A stretch of DNA of 64,000 bases from NCBI GenBank assembly GCA_037039685.1, contig JAWNGF010000008.1, positions 2,232,001 through 2,296,000 on the forward strand, written 5' to 3'. Shown piece by piece: positions 10,861 through 21,850 of the stretch. The notes below the pieces were generated by a model, which made no database searches, was not told the DNA's origin, and saw only the letters and a list, made by a program, of their open reading frames with translations. The stretch's first letter is position 1, and every line of letters starts with the position of its first letter. A program made the position numbers and the translations under genes. This DNA comes from Ceratobasidium sp. AG-K (taxonomy: Eukaryota > Basidiomycota > Agaricomycetes > Cantharellales > Ceratobasidiaceae).

Positions 10861-11179
10861 CTGGAGGCCCGTTTTGCCGGACTGACGAGTGTAACACCTA
10901 AACTGATCAGTCAAGGATGAGAGTAAGGGTGGTTTTAGATTTGCACATGTCGTCTGTATATTACATGCATGAATCCAGAATCCAGATGCTCATATGTGGT
11001 GGGTTTCAGAGCAAGTAATGAGATGGCCTCCTGGGGCATTTTTTAAACCACAACAGCACAACAGGAGATCTGGGAGGAGAGTTGCAAGCTAAACACAGAC
11101 CTTATGGCACTAAGATGTTATCAGCATAATTAAAATTCCTACAGGTTTGGTTATGTTCTGACTGGACCTGCAGCATGTT
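10861..11179. other. Unassigned sequence
   Basis: No ORF, repeat or element motif recognised. It keeps a few CG dinucleotides (10872-10892, 10951), unlike the relics beside it. Confidence 0.4.
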
Positions 11180-11589
11180 TGTCATGAGCCTTGCTCCTGA
11201 CAATGGTCTGTGTCCTGCGCCTTCAGCGCTTGCTGGCTGCCTTTGTTGTTCTGTTTGTGGTTTTCCCCCTGTTCTGTGCTTGTTGGCTGCCACATAGTTT
11301 GTTTTATTGTTTACTCCTTTGATGTTGCTTCTCTCGCTTAGCCCTTCGTACACGTGGATCATGAGCATGTATTCTCAGGTCTGTGATTTTCCTGGAGCCC
11401 TGCGCATTGATCCCCATGTGCTATGCGCTCTTCTTGTTCTGTTGTTCCTTTCATGCTCCTTTTGGACTGTTGTGCTTTCCCCATGTAGATAGCACTCCCT
11501 TTTTTCTGTTTACTATAAAAGATGCAAGGGAAACTGTGTTGGAATCCGGAATCCAAAAAAAATAACCCTTCTCTGAGCAGGTTGTGACA
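11180..11589 (+). repeat. LTR-A LTR with internal deletion, no clear TSD
   Basis: Starts TGTCATGAGCC and ends GGTTGTGACA but is only 410 bp: about 100 bp near the 3' end (normally the ACCTTGTTNTTTACCC region) is replaced by GGAATCCGGAATCC and an A run. Flanks give no 5-bp repeat (ATGTT against TGCAG). It faces the opposite way to element N, which stops right at its edge, so it is not the N 3' LTR in situ; a rearrangement is likely. Confidence 0.75.
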
Positions 11590-12138
11590 TGCAGCAGGCC
11601 ACCTTGGTGGCAGGAGGGATGAGCAAAGCGCAAAGGTAGGAGATGCCTGAGTCTAGTTTGCCGTTGAAGCCAGCTGGCATGTAGTGGAGAGAGGTATCCA
11701 AGCAACCCCAGCTGTTGTCAGGGTTATTGTGGGGGCAATGAATAGGCATGATAGGTAGCTGTGAAGCAGTTTGCGAGTGCTTGGAGTGCCTGAGTGAGAC
11801 ACTGGATGCAACAAGGCAGGTTTTGGGGGTGTCAGACTTGAGTTTGCTGGTTGCCCTTCAACCTTGGGTAGAATGAAAGGGACTGGACCATCTGGCCATG
11901 GGGCATCAGGAAAATCCAGGTAGAAGTCCAGCAGTTTGTCCTCCAAGTGCCAAATGTCAGAAGCCGGCTCAAAGGTGTTGTCAAGCAGTGCATAGCCTTG
12001 CCAACTCGCCCTGTACTTCCGGCTTCCAGCTTCCAGCTTTAAAACAATCAACTTGTCAACCAGCACAGCCATACGCAAGCTCAAAGGGAGATACTCCTGT
12101 GGTCTCACTCTTGGAGTCATTATGACAGAAATCAGCAA
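11590..12138 (-). pseudogene. pol: N: chromodomain and partial 3' ORF
   Basis: The frame 12138-11653 carries a chromodomain (VDKLIVLKLEAGSRKYRASW, then GYALLDNTFEPASDIWHLED), closely like the one at position 420-560. A second frame from 11749 (MPIHCPHNN, SLHYMPAGFNGKLDSG) is the start of the same accessory 3' ORF as at 738 and is cut at 11590 by the LTR edge. The integrase C-terminal domain that should precede the chromodomain is missing (see 12056-12634). Confidence 0.7.
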
Positions 12139-12634
12139 GAGGTAGTAAACCCACCCAGCCTGCCTGCCTGTGATTGATCAAAGCACTCAAATATGCATCA
12201 AGCCAGTGCTTCAGTTGCTCAGTTCGGCTATCAGTTTGTGGATGGTAAGCAGTGGAAGATGTGGAGTCACTTTGCTGTGCCTTGTACAGGCCTTTGAGAA
12301 ATTTGTGGTTGAATGATGAGCTTCTGTGTGACACTTTTTGCTTAGGAGTGGCATGGAGATAGCAAACATGCTTGAGGCAGAAATCCGCCATGTCTTCTGC
12401 TGTTGATGATTCTTTGCAGGGGATGAAACATGCCATTTTGGAGAAGCAATCAACAATAACAAGGATGCTGCCACAGCCCTTGCCCTTGGGAAGCTTGACA
12501 ATCAAATCAAGGGAGATATCCTCCCAAAGGTCAGCTGGAATCAGTAATGGCTGCAGGCAAGCATGCTTTCCAGTGCCCTTGCTCCTTTGGCAGATTTTGC
12601 AGGAATCCACAGAGTGATTGACTTGAAACTTCAT
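12056..12634 (-). pseudogene. pol: N: integrase zinc-binding end and catalytic core
   Basis: Contains the CC half of the HHCC finger (SCKICQRSKGTGKHA), WEDISLDLIVKLPKGKG, the first catalytic Asp (VIVDCFSKMACF), and STAYHPQTDSRTEQ with the catalytic Glu. The second Asp segment, normally SDRGSxF, reads VSHRSSSFNHKF: Asp is His. After FELAYGCAG the frame jumps straight into the chromodomain, an internal deletion of roughly 150 codons that removes the C-terminal DNA-binding domain. Confidence 0.75.
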
Positions 12635-14144
12635 AGCTCATAGCAGGCCACTAGTAGTGCTTAGCTACCTGCTCTAAAGTTCTTGCATGTCCCTTGTGAC
12701 CAGTGGCCAGAGTATCATTGAAATAGATAGTAGCTCTGGTTTGAGCTGTGGTTCATCTGGAACAACTACTCTGCCTTGGTAGAACAAAGCTCATTTGCTT
12801 AGATTGTAATGCTTGAACTTCTGAGCAATGGAATGCAGCAATGTAGAAGGTTCAGAGGCTGTAAAGATCCCTGTGTTAAGGCTAGGGGCTTCATGAAGCG
12901 CCTCTTCAAGTTTCTCCGGGATCAAGGCACTGATGATGGGAGAGAAGCCTGAACATTGTTCCTCCTTTGGCATCAGTTGAGGAAGTGGTTCTTCTGCTTT
13001 GTGGTCTGTGCACCTGGACAAAGCATGCTGTTTCTGGGACTGTTCCCCTGGTCTGTAAGCAATGATAAAGTTGTAGGCTGCAAGAAGCAGGTAGCAGGGC
13101 GCATGATGCCTATAGAATGTCCTGGCTGTTTTTCAGTACTCCAAGTTCTTATGATCAGTGAACACAGTATCATTAGGTTGCTCACTTCCTCCCAGGAAAA
13201 TGCACCAGTGCTCAAAGGCCCAAAAAATTGCCAGTATCTCCTTCTCATGGGTGTCATAGATCGGCTCAGCAGCAGAGACGCTTTCAGACATAAAGGCAAC
13301 AGGCCACCAGTGTCCATCTTCCAGTCTCCATGACAACAGAGCACCTAGGGAAGTTCCAGAAGCATTGGTTTGTAAGAAGTAAGGGAGCTTTGCATTGGGA
13401 TGTGCAAGTGTGGGTTCCATGCACATTGCTTCCTTGATGGCATAAATGAGTGCTGCTCAGCCTCTGCCCATTGCCAGGACACCCCCTTCCTTGTGAGGTC
13501 ATTGAGGGGGTGTGCTAAGCAGCTGGCATCAGGAACAAAACAGCAATAGAAGTTTGCAAAGCCCAGGAATGCTTGAACTTGTTTCACAATGAGGGTAATT
13601 GGCCACCCTTTGACAGATTGAACATTGTCCTTCTCAATGGAAATGCCCTCAGGGGTGATCACTGGACCAATATAGTTGAGTGATGTGACCAAGAATTGGC
13701 GTTTGGAAGGATTGCAGAACAGCTGATTGTCCCTGAGTCACTCAAGCACTGCTTTGACATGTTTCTCATGCTCAGCAACAGAATTAGAGAATATTGAGAT
13801 GTTGTCAAGGTACACAATTACACTGATGTCCAGCAGGGCACTGAAACTATTGGTCATGAAGTGCTGGAAGGCAGCAGGAGCATTGCAAAGACCAAAGAGC
13901 ATAACCATTACCCAAACAAGCCATACTGTGTTCTGAAAGATCTTTTTCACTCATCTCCTTCTTTGATGCACACATTGTTGTATCTATAATGCAGATCAAG
14001 CTTGGTGAATATCTTGCCATGCTTGAGTTTCTCCACCAGGTCACCCTGCCCTGGCAAGGAGTAGAAATCTTTAATGGTGATGTTGTTCAGGCAACAATAA
14101 TCAGTGACCACTCTTGGTTCATCAAGTCCCTTGGGAACCAACAT
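12635..14144 (-). pseudogene. pol: N: reverse transcriptase and RNase H
   Basis: Segments in order: [49 protein letters not shown], the palm [10 protein letters not shown] (second Asp is Asn, AAC at 13801-13803, from GACGAC), TPEGISIEKDNV, VKQVQAFLGFANFYCCF, then RNase H (FLQTNASGTSLGALLSW; TDAS is TNAS) and FTDHKNLEY. At least three frame changes. 12640-13020 joins RNase H to integrase and is too decayed to read. Confidence 0.75.
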
Positions 14145-14830
14145 ACCAGGAGTGCCACCAGGTGAGGTGCTTGGCCTAATCTTCCCAGCAGCATGCTCAG
14201 TCTCAATGCACTGCTTGAGAACAGTGGACTCCTTGGTGTCATAGGATTGATAGGTTCCCAGGGAACATCTTTTCCCAGCTCCAGGTTGATTTCAAAGTCA
14301 TAGAGGCAATGAGGAGGCAGTTTGACAAAGAACTCATCACCAAAGACGCTCAGGAAGTCACAAAACATTGGGGGAACAATCATGTGCAGGGGGGACACTT
14401 CTGCAAGCCTAGCTTCCATGGATTTGCTTGGAAGAACCTCAAGACTAGACCAATTGATGTCAGGGTTAGCTTCTTGTAACCAGGGCCTGCCTAGAATCAT
14501 GTCTCTGTCTCCAAGCAGCAAGCAGTAGAAGGCTTTGAGTGAAATCATGTGTAAGGGCAGTGAATCGGAACCAGCATTTGAATCTGATGTAGTCCCAACT
14601 TCTTTACCATTGATTCCAACAACTTGGTGTGCAGCTGGCAGCTCAGTGAGAGTCATGGAGTGGCAACAAGCAAATTGGGGGTCAATGAAGTTGGCAGATG
14701 AACCAGAGTCAAGTAAAGTGGAACAGGAGTCTGTGATTCCCTCAATGTCAATGGGTAGACTGGCAGCTGTAATTTTGTGAGGAGCAGCACTATTCAGAGG
14801 TTCTGAAGACAAAGGAGGATTTATTGGCAC
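14145..14830 (-). pseudogene. pol: N: aspartic protease and RT leader
   Basis: The frame from 14830 shows the retropepsin active site LLDSGSSANFIDPQ with the catalytic Asp intact, VVGINGKEVG, the second hydrophobic-Gly segment MILGRPWLQEANPDINW, and the linker to RT (VFGDEFFVKLPPH, PINPMTPRS). The last part of the open frame (below about 14210) is out of frame with RT. Confidence 0.75.
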
Positions 14831-15663
14831 ATGTCAATACAGTACAACATTGCCCTAGAATTTTCCCCACTGCTCAGAGGCTTCCACAACCTTTTCCATG
14901 GTCCCAGCTTTTCCAAACTCCGTTTTGGGGGTTTCCACATGCCATCCAGTTTTCCAGTCTTCAAACTTCTGATTTCTGCCACATTTGATGCATTGTCCAG
15001 CAGTGCAAGGCTTTCCCAGGATTTCCTGGGTTACAAAACTGGCAGACTCGCCCTGAGCAGGTCTAGAAGTGGTTGGGCTGGTCCCTGAGGCATGCTGAGC
15101 TTCAACAGCATGGTGTTAATCAAACAAGCAGTAGAGATGAGCTGATCCAGGGTTGTGATGCTATTCAGCCCCTGGCAGAATATTTCCATCAGGGCCTTGT
15201 CCTGTCACTCCGGGTTGCTCATGATGATGCGGAAGTTGGTGGAATAGTTGCTAGCCCAGCAGGTTTGAGTCAAAGAGTGGATTTTGCATTCTGCAACTTG
15301 CTTTGCTACGCAATCAGACCACTGACAGATGAATCCATGCTCAAAAGCTGGCCAGCTGGCCAGGAGAGGGTTAGCATTGCAATTGACAAGTTTTGCTGAG
15401 GTAGAATTGACCCCAGAGACAAGGCTGACTGTCCTTCAAGTTCATGAGAACATAGGTGATCTTTGAATCATCACAAGGAAAGGAAGACTAGTTGCCAAGG
15501 AAATAGGCCTTGCATTTGAACATAAACAATTTTGCTCCAGGGCCCTTCTTGCCATCATACTTCTCAGGGTTGGGGATCCTGGATTTGGAGATAGTAGCAC
15601 CAGAAGTCTGGCTTAATCCTTGGATCAAAGTGCTCACAGGAGCAGATAAAGAGCGCCCCAGAG
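14831..15663 (-). pseudogene. gag: N: gag, C-terminal part
   Basis: Begins at the LTR-C insertion with HNTLGRSLSAPVSTLIQGLS and carries the capsid start NPEKYDGKKGPGAKLFMFKC. It ends with a Cys-rich tail (KPCTAGQCIKCGRNQKFEDW) that is not a standard CCHC knuckle. Several stops and frame changes between. Confidence 0.6.
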
Positions 15664-15930
15664 TGTTGTGACCCAAGATCCCTCCAATGGACTTGGCCTC
15701 CTGTCTCCTTGCCTTGTCTCTCCTCTGTTATGTTTTCCTATGTGTCCATTGCCTTTGTCTCTGGTTTCTTTGTTCTTATGCAGCCTTAAGCTGCTTCTCT
15801 TCTCTTTGGTCTTATGTCTTCCTTTCTTGGCAAGACATGTTCCTTCATAGGACATGACTTGTAGAGCTCTCTCATTGGTTGACTTGAATGACTTGTTTCC
15901 TGGGATGAGTATGACTCATGCCTTTTCTGA

Positions 15931-15938
15931 ATATATAT
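15931..15938 (+). promoter_or_regulatory. TATA-like box of LTR-C
   Basis: TGAATATATATTGAGG is followed ~15 bp on by AAGCATGGTATCCCC and CTTGTTTTGCCTTGTCA. The same arrangement occurs in the LTRs of I and E1, which marks it as the probable core promoter. Confidence 0.5.
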
Positions 15939-16099
15939 TGAGGCGACGACAAGCATGGTATCCCCATCTTGTTTTGCCTTGTCATTTTCCCCAACAAACA
16001 GTCCCTCACTGGGTTTCCCTCAGGGTTACCTTGGATCCTCAGGCCATAGCGCTGTTCACAGTCTACAGTTCACAGCTCTTTGGGTGCCAGGGCATGACA

Positions 16100-16400
16100 T
16101 AATTGTACCCAGAGATACTATGAGTGATCCAGAGAAGGTATAGTTGACCTGGACCTACCAGTAGCTGACCCAGAGTTCCCCCATAGTTCACCCAGAGTGC
16201 CTTGAGTTCTCACCCCAAGTGCTTTGAGCATTGACCCAGAGTACTGGCAATGTTGACCTGGAGTGCCTTGAGAATTCACCCTGACTGCTGTGAGAGTTCA
16301 CCTGGAGTGCTCTGAATATCCACCCAGAACAACCTGAATGTTTGATCAGAATTCCTAAAAATGCACCTGGGGTTCCTCCTATTACCTATGGGGTATAATC
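16100..16400 (+). repeat. O left subterminal repeats
   Basis: Degenerate ~30-bp units built on TTGACCCAGAGTGCC and TTGAG: for example 16142-16160, 16166-16180, 16190-16206, 16225-16243, 16250-16270. The right end carries the inverse unit, so these are probably transposase-binding arrays. Confidence 0.65.
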
Positions 16401-16612
16401 TCTGACTAGCTTGTGCTGGCTGTCTGTAGATATGTGCTTGTTGTTCAAGTGTATGTCAGAAAGTATTCATTGGTTAGAGAGGTCCACAGAGCTCTCTGGG
16501 GTTGATCACCTCATGCACTTTGGCATTTGTGGAGCCAATCCAGCACTTCTGTAACTTTGAGGGCATTTTGTCACCAAATTCCTATGGTGCTAAGAAGCAC
16601 TGAGTTGCTCCT

Positions 16613-16703
16613 GCATGCTGGCTTGGATAAAGGAGCACCCACAAGCACCAATGGCACAGCTACTTGAGTGCTCCCAAGTGCTCCTTTATCCAAGCAAGCA
16701 TGC
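16613..16703. repeat. Long hairpin in O, copy 1
   Basis: Arms 16613-16638 and 16678-16703 are 26 bp with one mismatch (GCATGCTGGCTTGG... against GCATGCTTGCTTGG...), loop 39 bp. A second copy lies at 19066-19146. Flanks also agree (AAGCACTGAGTTGCTC before, TTTGCTTGAG after), so it is a ~170-bp direct repeat around a hairpin. Confidence 0.7.
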
Positions 16704-16779
16704 ATAGGAAATTTGTTGCTTGCAAGCCCAAGGGAGATCCATTGGATTTGCTTGAGTTTGTTATTGCCATTGGCTCCTT

Positions 16780-17960
16780 GCTGTCACACTCTAATTTCAA
16801 ATACAGGTCAATTTGTGGAGAACATAACAAAGCATATGCCAGTCTTTTTTTCAAAATTTCAACTCTCTGTATCTGGACAGAACATGTGGCCAAGAAAGGC
16901 AGATTCACAGCCAGAAGTAAGAAAGCAACAATGTGGTGACAGAAGACTGGGCCTATGCTTACTGAGAAGTGAGAGTATCAAGATATGTGTATTTTAAGTT
17001 CCTACAACATGTCATTTGAGCTCTTTATTGTGTGCATTCTTTCCTTTCCAGTCAACCTGTGCCTCCAGAGTTGACCTGGAATCAAAAGCAATTTTTGGTG
17101 ACAATTGAGAGCAGGATAAGCTCAGTGTGATGAGCAATGTTTGATAGACATAACAATTGATGCACTAGCAATTTTCTTCAAATTTCAGTCCTCTGTTTTG
17201 GGGCTGGAATTCACAGCCAAGCACAGAGGTTTTTGCCTGGACAAGTCACAAATCCAAATTAAAATGATTAGCAACCAGGCCTATGCTTATTAATGAGTGA
17301 TATTATCCATATATGTGTGTGTGAAATCCCTATCATACTTGATCTCTGCTGTTTTGTCTGGGCATTGTTGCCCTTGCTGCCAGCCAGTGCCTCCTGAGTT
17401 GACCTGGAGAAATCAAAAACATTTTTTCTCAGGCTGATTGGAAGCAGGATAGGTTTGATGAGATGAGTCACTGTTTGATGGACATAACAATGGATACACT
17501 TGCAGTTTTTCTCAAATTGTGGTCTTCTGTTTTTAGGTTGAAATTCACAGCCAAGCACAGAGCTTTGCACCTGGAGAAGTCACAAATCCAAAATTGAGCA
17601 ACAAAAGACCAGGCCTATGCTTATCTATAACTGTGATAATCAAGATATGTGTCTTTGACATACTCCCCACTCTCCATTTCAGTTGTTTCATGCATGCATT
17701 GTTACCTTTGCAGCAACACAGTGCCTCCTGAGTTGACCTGGGGAAATCTTTTTTCTTTCTGTGCTCAACTAGGAGCAATGCAAGCAATGACAGGGAAGTC
17801 AGTGTATCAAAAATGATCCATTTGATCTGTCAGTCATTTTCTGTGAGTTTTAGCTTCCTGTGTTTGGGGTGCCTCTAGAGTTGACCCAGAGGAATTCAAG
17901 ATGAGTTTTTTTGGGATGATTGGCCCTACTTGGGTTCAATAAGACATGCCATAGAGTAGA
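16780..17960 (+). repeat. O: ~330-bp degenerate tandem repeats
   Basis: About 3.3 copies. Marker 1, GGCCTATGCTTA, at ~16951, 17279 and 17614 (spacing ~328-335). Marker 2, GTGCCTCCTGAGTTGACCTGG or variants, near 17068, 17388 and 17721, with a shorter one at 17869. Marker 3, TTCACAGCCAAGCACAGAG, at 17210 and 17544. No ORF. Marker 2 resembles the subterminal unit. Confidence 0.7.
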
Positions 17961-18261
17961 TACAACACCTATGCTACTGTCAGGCATTTTTGTGGATTTA
18001 TAGTACCCTCATTTTGCAATGCAATCTTGGAGCGACATTATTACAACTCATTCAGGTAAACAAAAGACTGAGGCTTCAAATATTCCTAACATCTACTACA
18101 TTGTCTACAGGTTATCCACCACCCTATAGTGACTTTTCGGACTTTTTCTTTGTATCAACAAAGAAGTCATCCCACTGCCTTACTTCTCACAATCCTTTGG
18201 CCTTTCTATTTTGGATGAGTATGTTTTGTATGCCAGAGATAGCCCAAGAGAAGAATTTACA

Positions 18262-18742
18262 TCATTGTAAACATCCAGAATTCTTGGCCCAGCAGTTACT
18301 TGTTTCTACCACAATGTCACATTGCTTCCTTACACATGCCAAAACAAACCTTACCCTATTTCCACTTGCCACTTGTGTGTTCACACATTTTCCATTACCC
18401 TCAATCTTGCACCAGGGTGTCTTGGCACCCAGCCAGAACTTGCACTGAATGCCACAGTGAGAAAACAAGTATGAACTACAAGAGCAGGTACTCTACCTTC
18501 TTGTGGCATTGTGTATCTGTTGGCTCTGCTGTTGCCTGAGACAGCTTTCTTGGCAGTGGTACAACAAGCACATCACCACACATAATGCCATCAATGTGCT
18601 GCTGGTGGGCATTATCCAACAGATGTGCAAACAGGCTCTTGGGTGGCAAAGGGACATCTGGCACCTTGGAATGTGTGGTATCAGCTATGGGACCTACAAG
18701 AGGGTTAATGCAATGTAAAAAGATCCAATATATTGCACTCAC
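18262..18742 (-). CDS. O: minus-strand Cys-rich ORF with probable intron
   Basis: Two frames (18742-18476 and 18468-18262) join in frame if GTAGAGTACC...GGCATTCAG is removed as an intron of about 52 nt. The upstream exon may begin at an intron ending TTGTAG near 18695. The joined protein carries CHKKCKFWLGAKTPWCK, then GNRVRFVLACVRKQCDIVVE, a spacing like GRF-type zinc fingers (C...C...GRxFxxC...C). Function unknown; the upstream exon is not defined. Confidence 0.35.
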
Positions 18743-19065
18743 CTTCAGTCATACTTGGGACAAATCAGCTAGTGGAGCAGTGAAATGGGTGAATTGAAGC
18801 TACCACTGATCTTTATATGTTGCAGTTGATGTCAAGAATATTCCAGAAGGACCTTATCTGATCACCCCATGCTTGTGATGCTACTGGAGGCAGGTGATGG
18901 AGTCGTTTGAATCCTGCTTACGTCAGCAAAGGAAAGCGCCATGTTGATCATTCTCTAAGTCCTGAACTGCCAGACCAATCAGTTAAACCCTCAGTCCAAT
19001 ATTGAAACAACAACACAATCACCTCACCAAAATCCTCTGACACCAACAAGCACTGGGTTGCTCAT

Positions 19066-19146
19066 ACCTGCTTGCTTGGGTAAAGGAGCATTCAGGAGCA
19101 CCTGAGTGGCTATGTAATTGGTGCTCCTATACCCAAGCAAGCATGC
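19066..19146. repeat. Long hairpin in O, copy 2
   Basis: Arms of ~25 bp around 19066-19090 and 19122-19146 (TTGCTTGGGTAAAGGAGCA with its inverse). Same flanks as copy 1, 2.4 kb away in direct orientation. Confidence 0.7.
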
Positions 19147-19475
19147 ACAAGCAAATCAGCTGTCACAAGCCCAAGAGAGAACCAACAGATTTGCTTGAGC
19201 AACACTTTGAACAAAACATCACATCAACCACTACCACCCATTCATAGTAGCCACTAGGGCTAACCCTTCCCCCCAGCCTCCCCCTCAAGACCTCCTCCTG
19301 TGTAAGTAGTTCATGTATCAATAATCTCCCTTAGTTCTACCTCACTTGTTGCTTGCTCAGATCAAACTCAATTTTGCCCATTGGCCATTTGATCAAACCC
19401 AAAGCTTTGGCTGGTTTTGCTGTTAAAATATTGGGTTCACAAATGAGGATCTTGGTCATAACAATCTAACACCAT

Positions 19476-20870
19476 ATGATGACAACATGGTTCCTGTTGA
19501 AGACAAATTTGCAGGACTTGTTGGAAGCTGGTACTCAGAAGCTGCACAGACAGGTATCAATGCCCAGCCTGAGTTGGAAATCACATCTAACCAGTCTTTG
19601 GCATCAGTTGCCAAGTTGGTGTCCCCAGGGCTCTCTCCAGATACTCAGTCTGAGTCCCATCTGCATGTCATCAATACATGAGGTCATCCAGCTTCACAAT
19701 CCCCAATTTCAAAAAATTGTTTGAAGTACGCATATAGTGAGGTCTTAAAGTCACCTCCTGGACCACATTCACCATCACCAGATGCATCTGGTAAGTTGCC
19801 TGTTTTTGGATATGCCCATAAGCACCCTCCCTCAGATGTTGGTGGCTGGTCCAAGTTTGTATTGCAACTCCAGGAGTCAAAGTGATGGATAATGGCTACC
19901 CCCCTCTTGACAACATGGTGGTTCAGGCTCAGGAAGCCCTCCAGCACATTGAAGATAACTTTTTGACCTGGGATGACCCCATGTATCAACTGCAAATTGA
20001 AGAAGCTGGCATTGTTGCTGACCTGATATTGCAAGTTGCTGCAACTTTAGGCTTTGGTGCAGTTGCGATTGCAGACCAAGGTGATAGCATTGCCAACCTG
20101 CTTGACAAAGTGACACCAGAATTCTATGGAGATGTAGAAGCCATACAGGTGAGTTCTTGTGTTGAGCTTATTCATCCTGTTGATCATTGCATTCTAGGCC
20201 TCACTGCCACATGAGAATGCTCTTTCCAGGCTTCTTCATCATGCCACTTCACTGAACCAGCTAGTACATATCCTCAGCTTACAGGTTGCATCATCCCACT
20301 GGACACTGCTCAACTATGCAATTGAAAACCAAACAGTATTGCATTACAACTCACTTCCTCACAAACATCACCAACACCTGCCACAAAGTGATTGTCAGGT
20401 GTACGCCAAGTTTGTCTCTTTAACAACTTGTGCAGCTGGTGCATAAAACATAGGAGCAATACATTTACATTTGAGATAGTAATATGCTAACTACTCCAAA
20501 CTCAAACAGGATCCCTCAAGGTGGCCCTTGGAGAACCTCTCAACAGGACATCAGCCCATTGACCCTAAGACCACTATGGTTGCTAATCTGTCTTGTGGAT
20601 TTTTAGCCTTGCTATATGCTTTCCTTGCTGTTTTCAACACACCAGTCAAGCAACATGCTCAACTAGCCTCAGTTATTGATGCGCTTCAGAATGTTGTGAT
20701 AGATTACCAAGCAAATCAACTTGGGGGGCTAACACAGGATGTGATAGTGGATAACTTCAGTCAGTCCATCCCCAACCTAAAGGCATTGTTAATGCATCAT
20801 GAGTCATGGCAAGTGGTAAGTGCTATATTCATTGACTCACTTGTTCAACATGAACTCACCTGAACACACA
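19476..20870 (+). CDS. O: plus-strand exon fragments upstream of the Ulp1 region
   Basis: Coding-like pieces: 19487-19681 (VPVEDKFAGLVGSWYSEA), 19882-20154 (DNGYPPLDNMVVQAQEAL; acidic, helical; ends at GTGAGT 20149, a likely donor), and 20528-20820 (TMVANLSCGFLALLYAFLAV, ending at GTAAGT near 20816). Joining them needs introns I cannot place with certainty. They probably form the amino-terminal part of the gene that continues with the protease domain. No domain recognised. Confidence 0.35.
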
Positions 20871-21058
20871 GTGGGCCCCTCACTTGGAAAAACACCAGAC
20901 TGTACTGGGGCCTCATCACATACCCCCCTTGCTACCACATCAAGATACTCCCAGCACACAAATGCTGGTTGGCATCACAATCAAACCCAAGACGTTGCAT
21001 GACAATGAACAAATTCAGGTAAGTTAATCACACATGCTTAGGGACAGCACAGCTGTGA

Positions 21059-21850
21059 TTGAGAGAGCTTCAATTGCTCTTTAATTCTATGCATAAACCA
21101 GCCCCTCATTACAAACTGTTTGGCATTAAAGTCTCCCATGAGCACTTTCAGTCCTTGCACCCCAAGAGTTGGCTTTCCAGCCTTATCTTGGATGTGGTTT
21201 CGTCTGCATTTACAAGTGCAGAGGAGTACTTATGGTGCACCAACACTGCATTCATGTTGTTGCTGAAGGAGAACTATAATTGTGTTTCTTGGCTTCAGCC
21301 CTATGGAAAATGCTCTGTGGTGAGTCTTCCCTCTGGTGTTGTGTCTCACATCATTAATTGCAGAAACAACCCCAGGACCACACTGGTGTTTTTGTTGATG
21401 TCCACACCCTGGTCATTCCCTTCAATGAACCCATTATACAACAAATCAACTCCCTACAGCCTCCTCTGCTGCAGATCAAGGCAATTCTGGTGTTCACTGG
21501 GCAGCCATCATCATTAAGCTGCAAGAGCATCAGGTGACTTACCAAAGCAGCCTAATGAACAGGGAGAATGTGACAATAGCCCTAGAGGTTGGAAATATCT
21601 TGTGGTTCCATCATATACCATGCAGCTGATATCATGTTCAGCTTGTCAAGACATATTGTCAGAACCTAAGCACAAAGCAGCCAGGTGACTTGAGAAAATA
21701 CAATGAAAGCAGGTGGTCTTATATCATTGATGATGTGAGTTCTTATTTTTGAAGTATGTATAAGAAACTCACACACTCCCTAGAATACACTTCAACAGGA
21801 CAATGGCTATGATTGTGGACTCTTTGTCATTTTGCAAATGCTAGGTGCTT
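21059..21850 (+). CDS. O: Ulp1/SENP-like (C48) cysteine protease domain
   Basis: Exon 21059-21319 contains VSHEHFQSLHPKSWLSSLIL, the family start (LxPxxWLND). An intron GTGAGT...TGCAG (21320-21363) follows, then GVFVDVHTLVIPFNE. The His motif is VHWAAIII (His codon 21495-21497) after a frame change. A second intron (GTGAGT near 21739 to CCCTAG at 21783) leads to LQQDNGYDCGLFVI, the Gln-x-Asn-x-x-Asp-Cys-Gly signature with Cys at 21814-21816. Known family members cleave SUMO-like modifiers; several eukaryotic DNA transposons carry one. The frame change suggests decay, or an intron I mis-set. Confidence 0.6.

Noticed and set aside
11180..11589. 3' LTR of element N
   Set aside because: It faces the opposite direction to N and has no matching target repeat, so it cannot be N's own LTR in original position.
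19684..20116. Minus-strand frames (116 and 79 codons) in O as a separate gene
   Set aside because: The plus strand has coherent exon-like text ending at a good splice donor; the minus frames show no motif.
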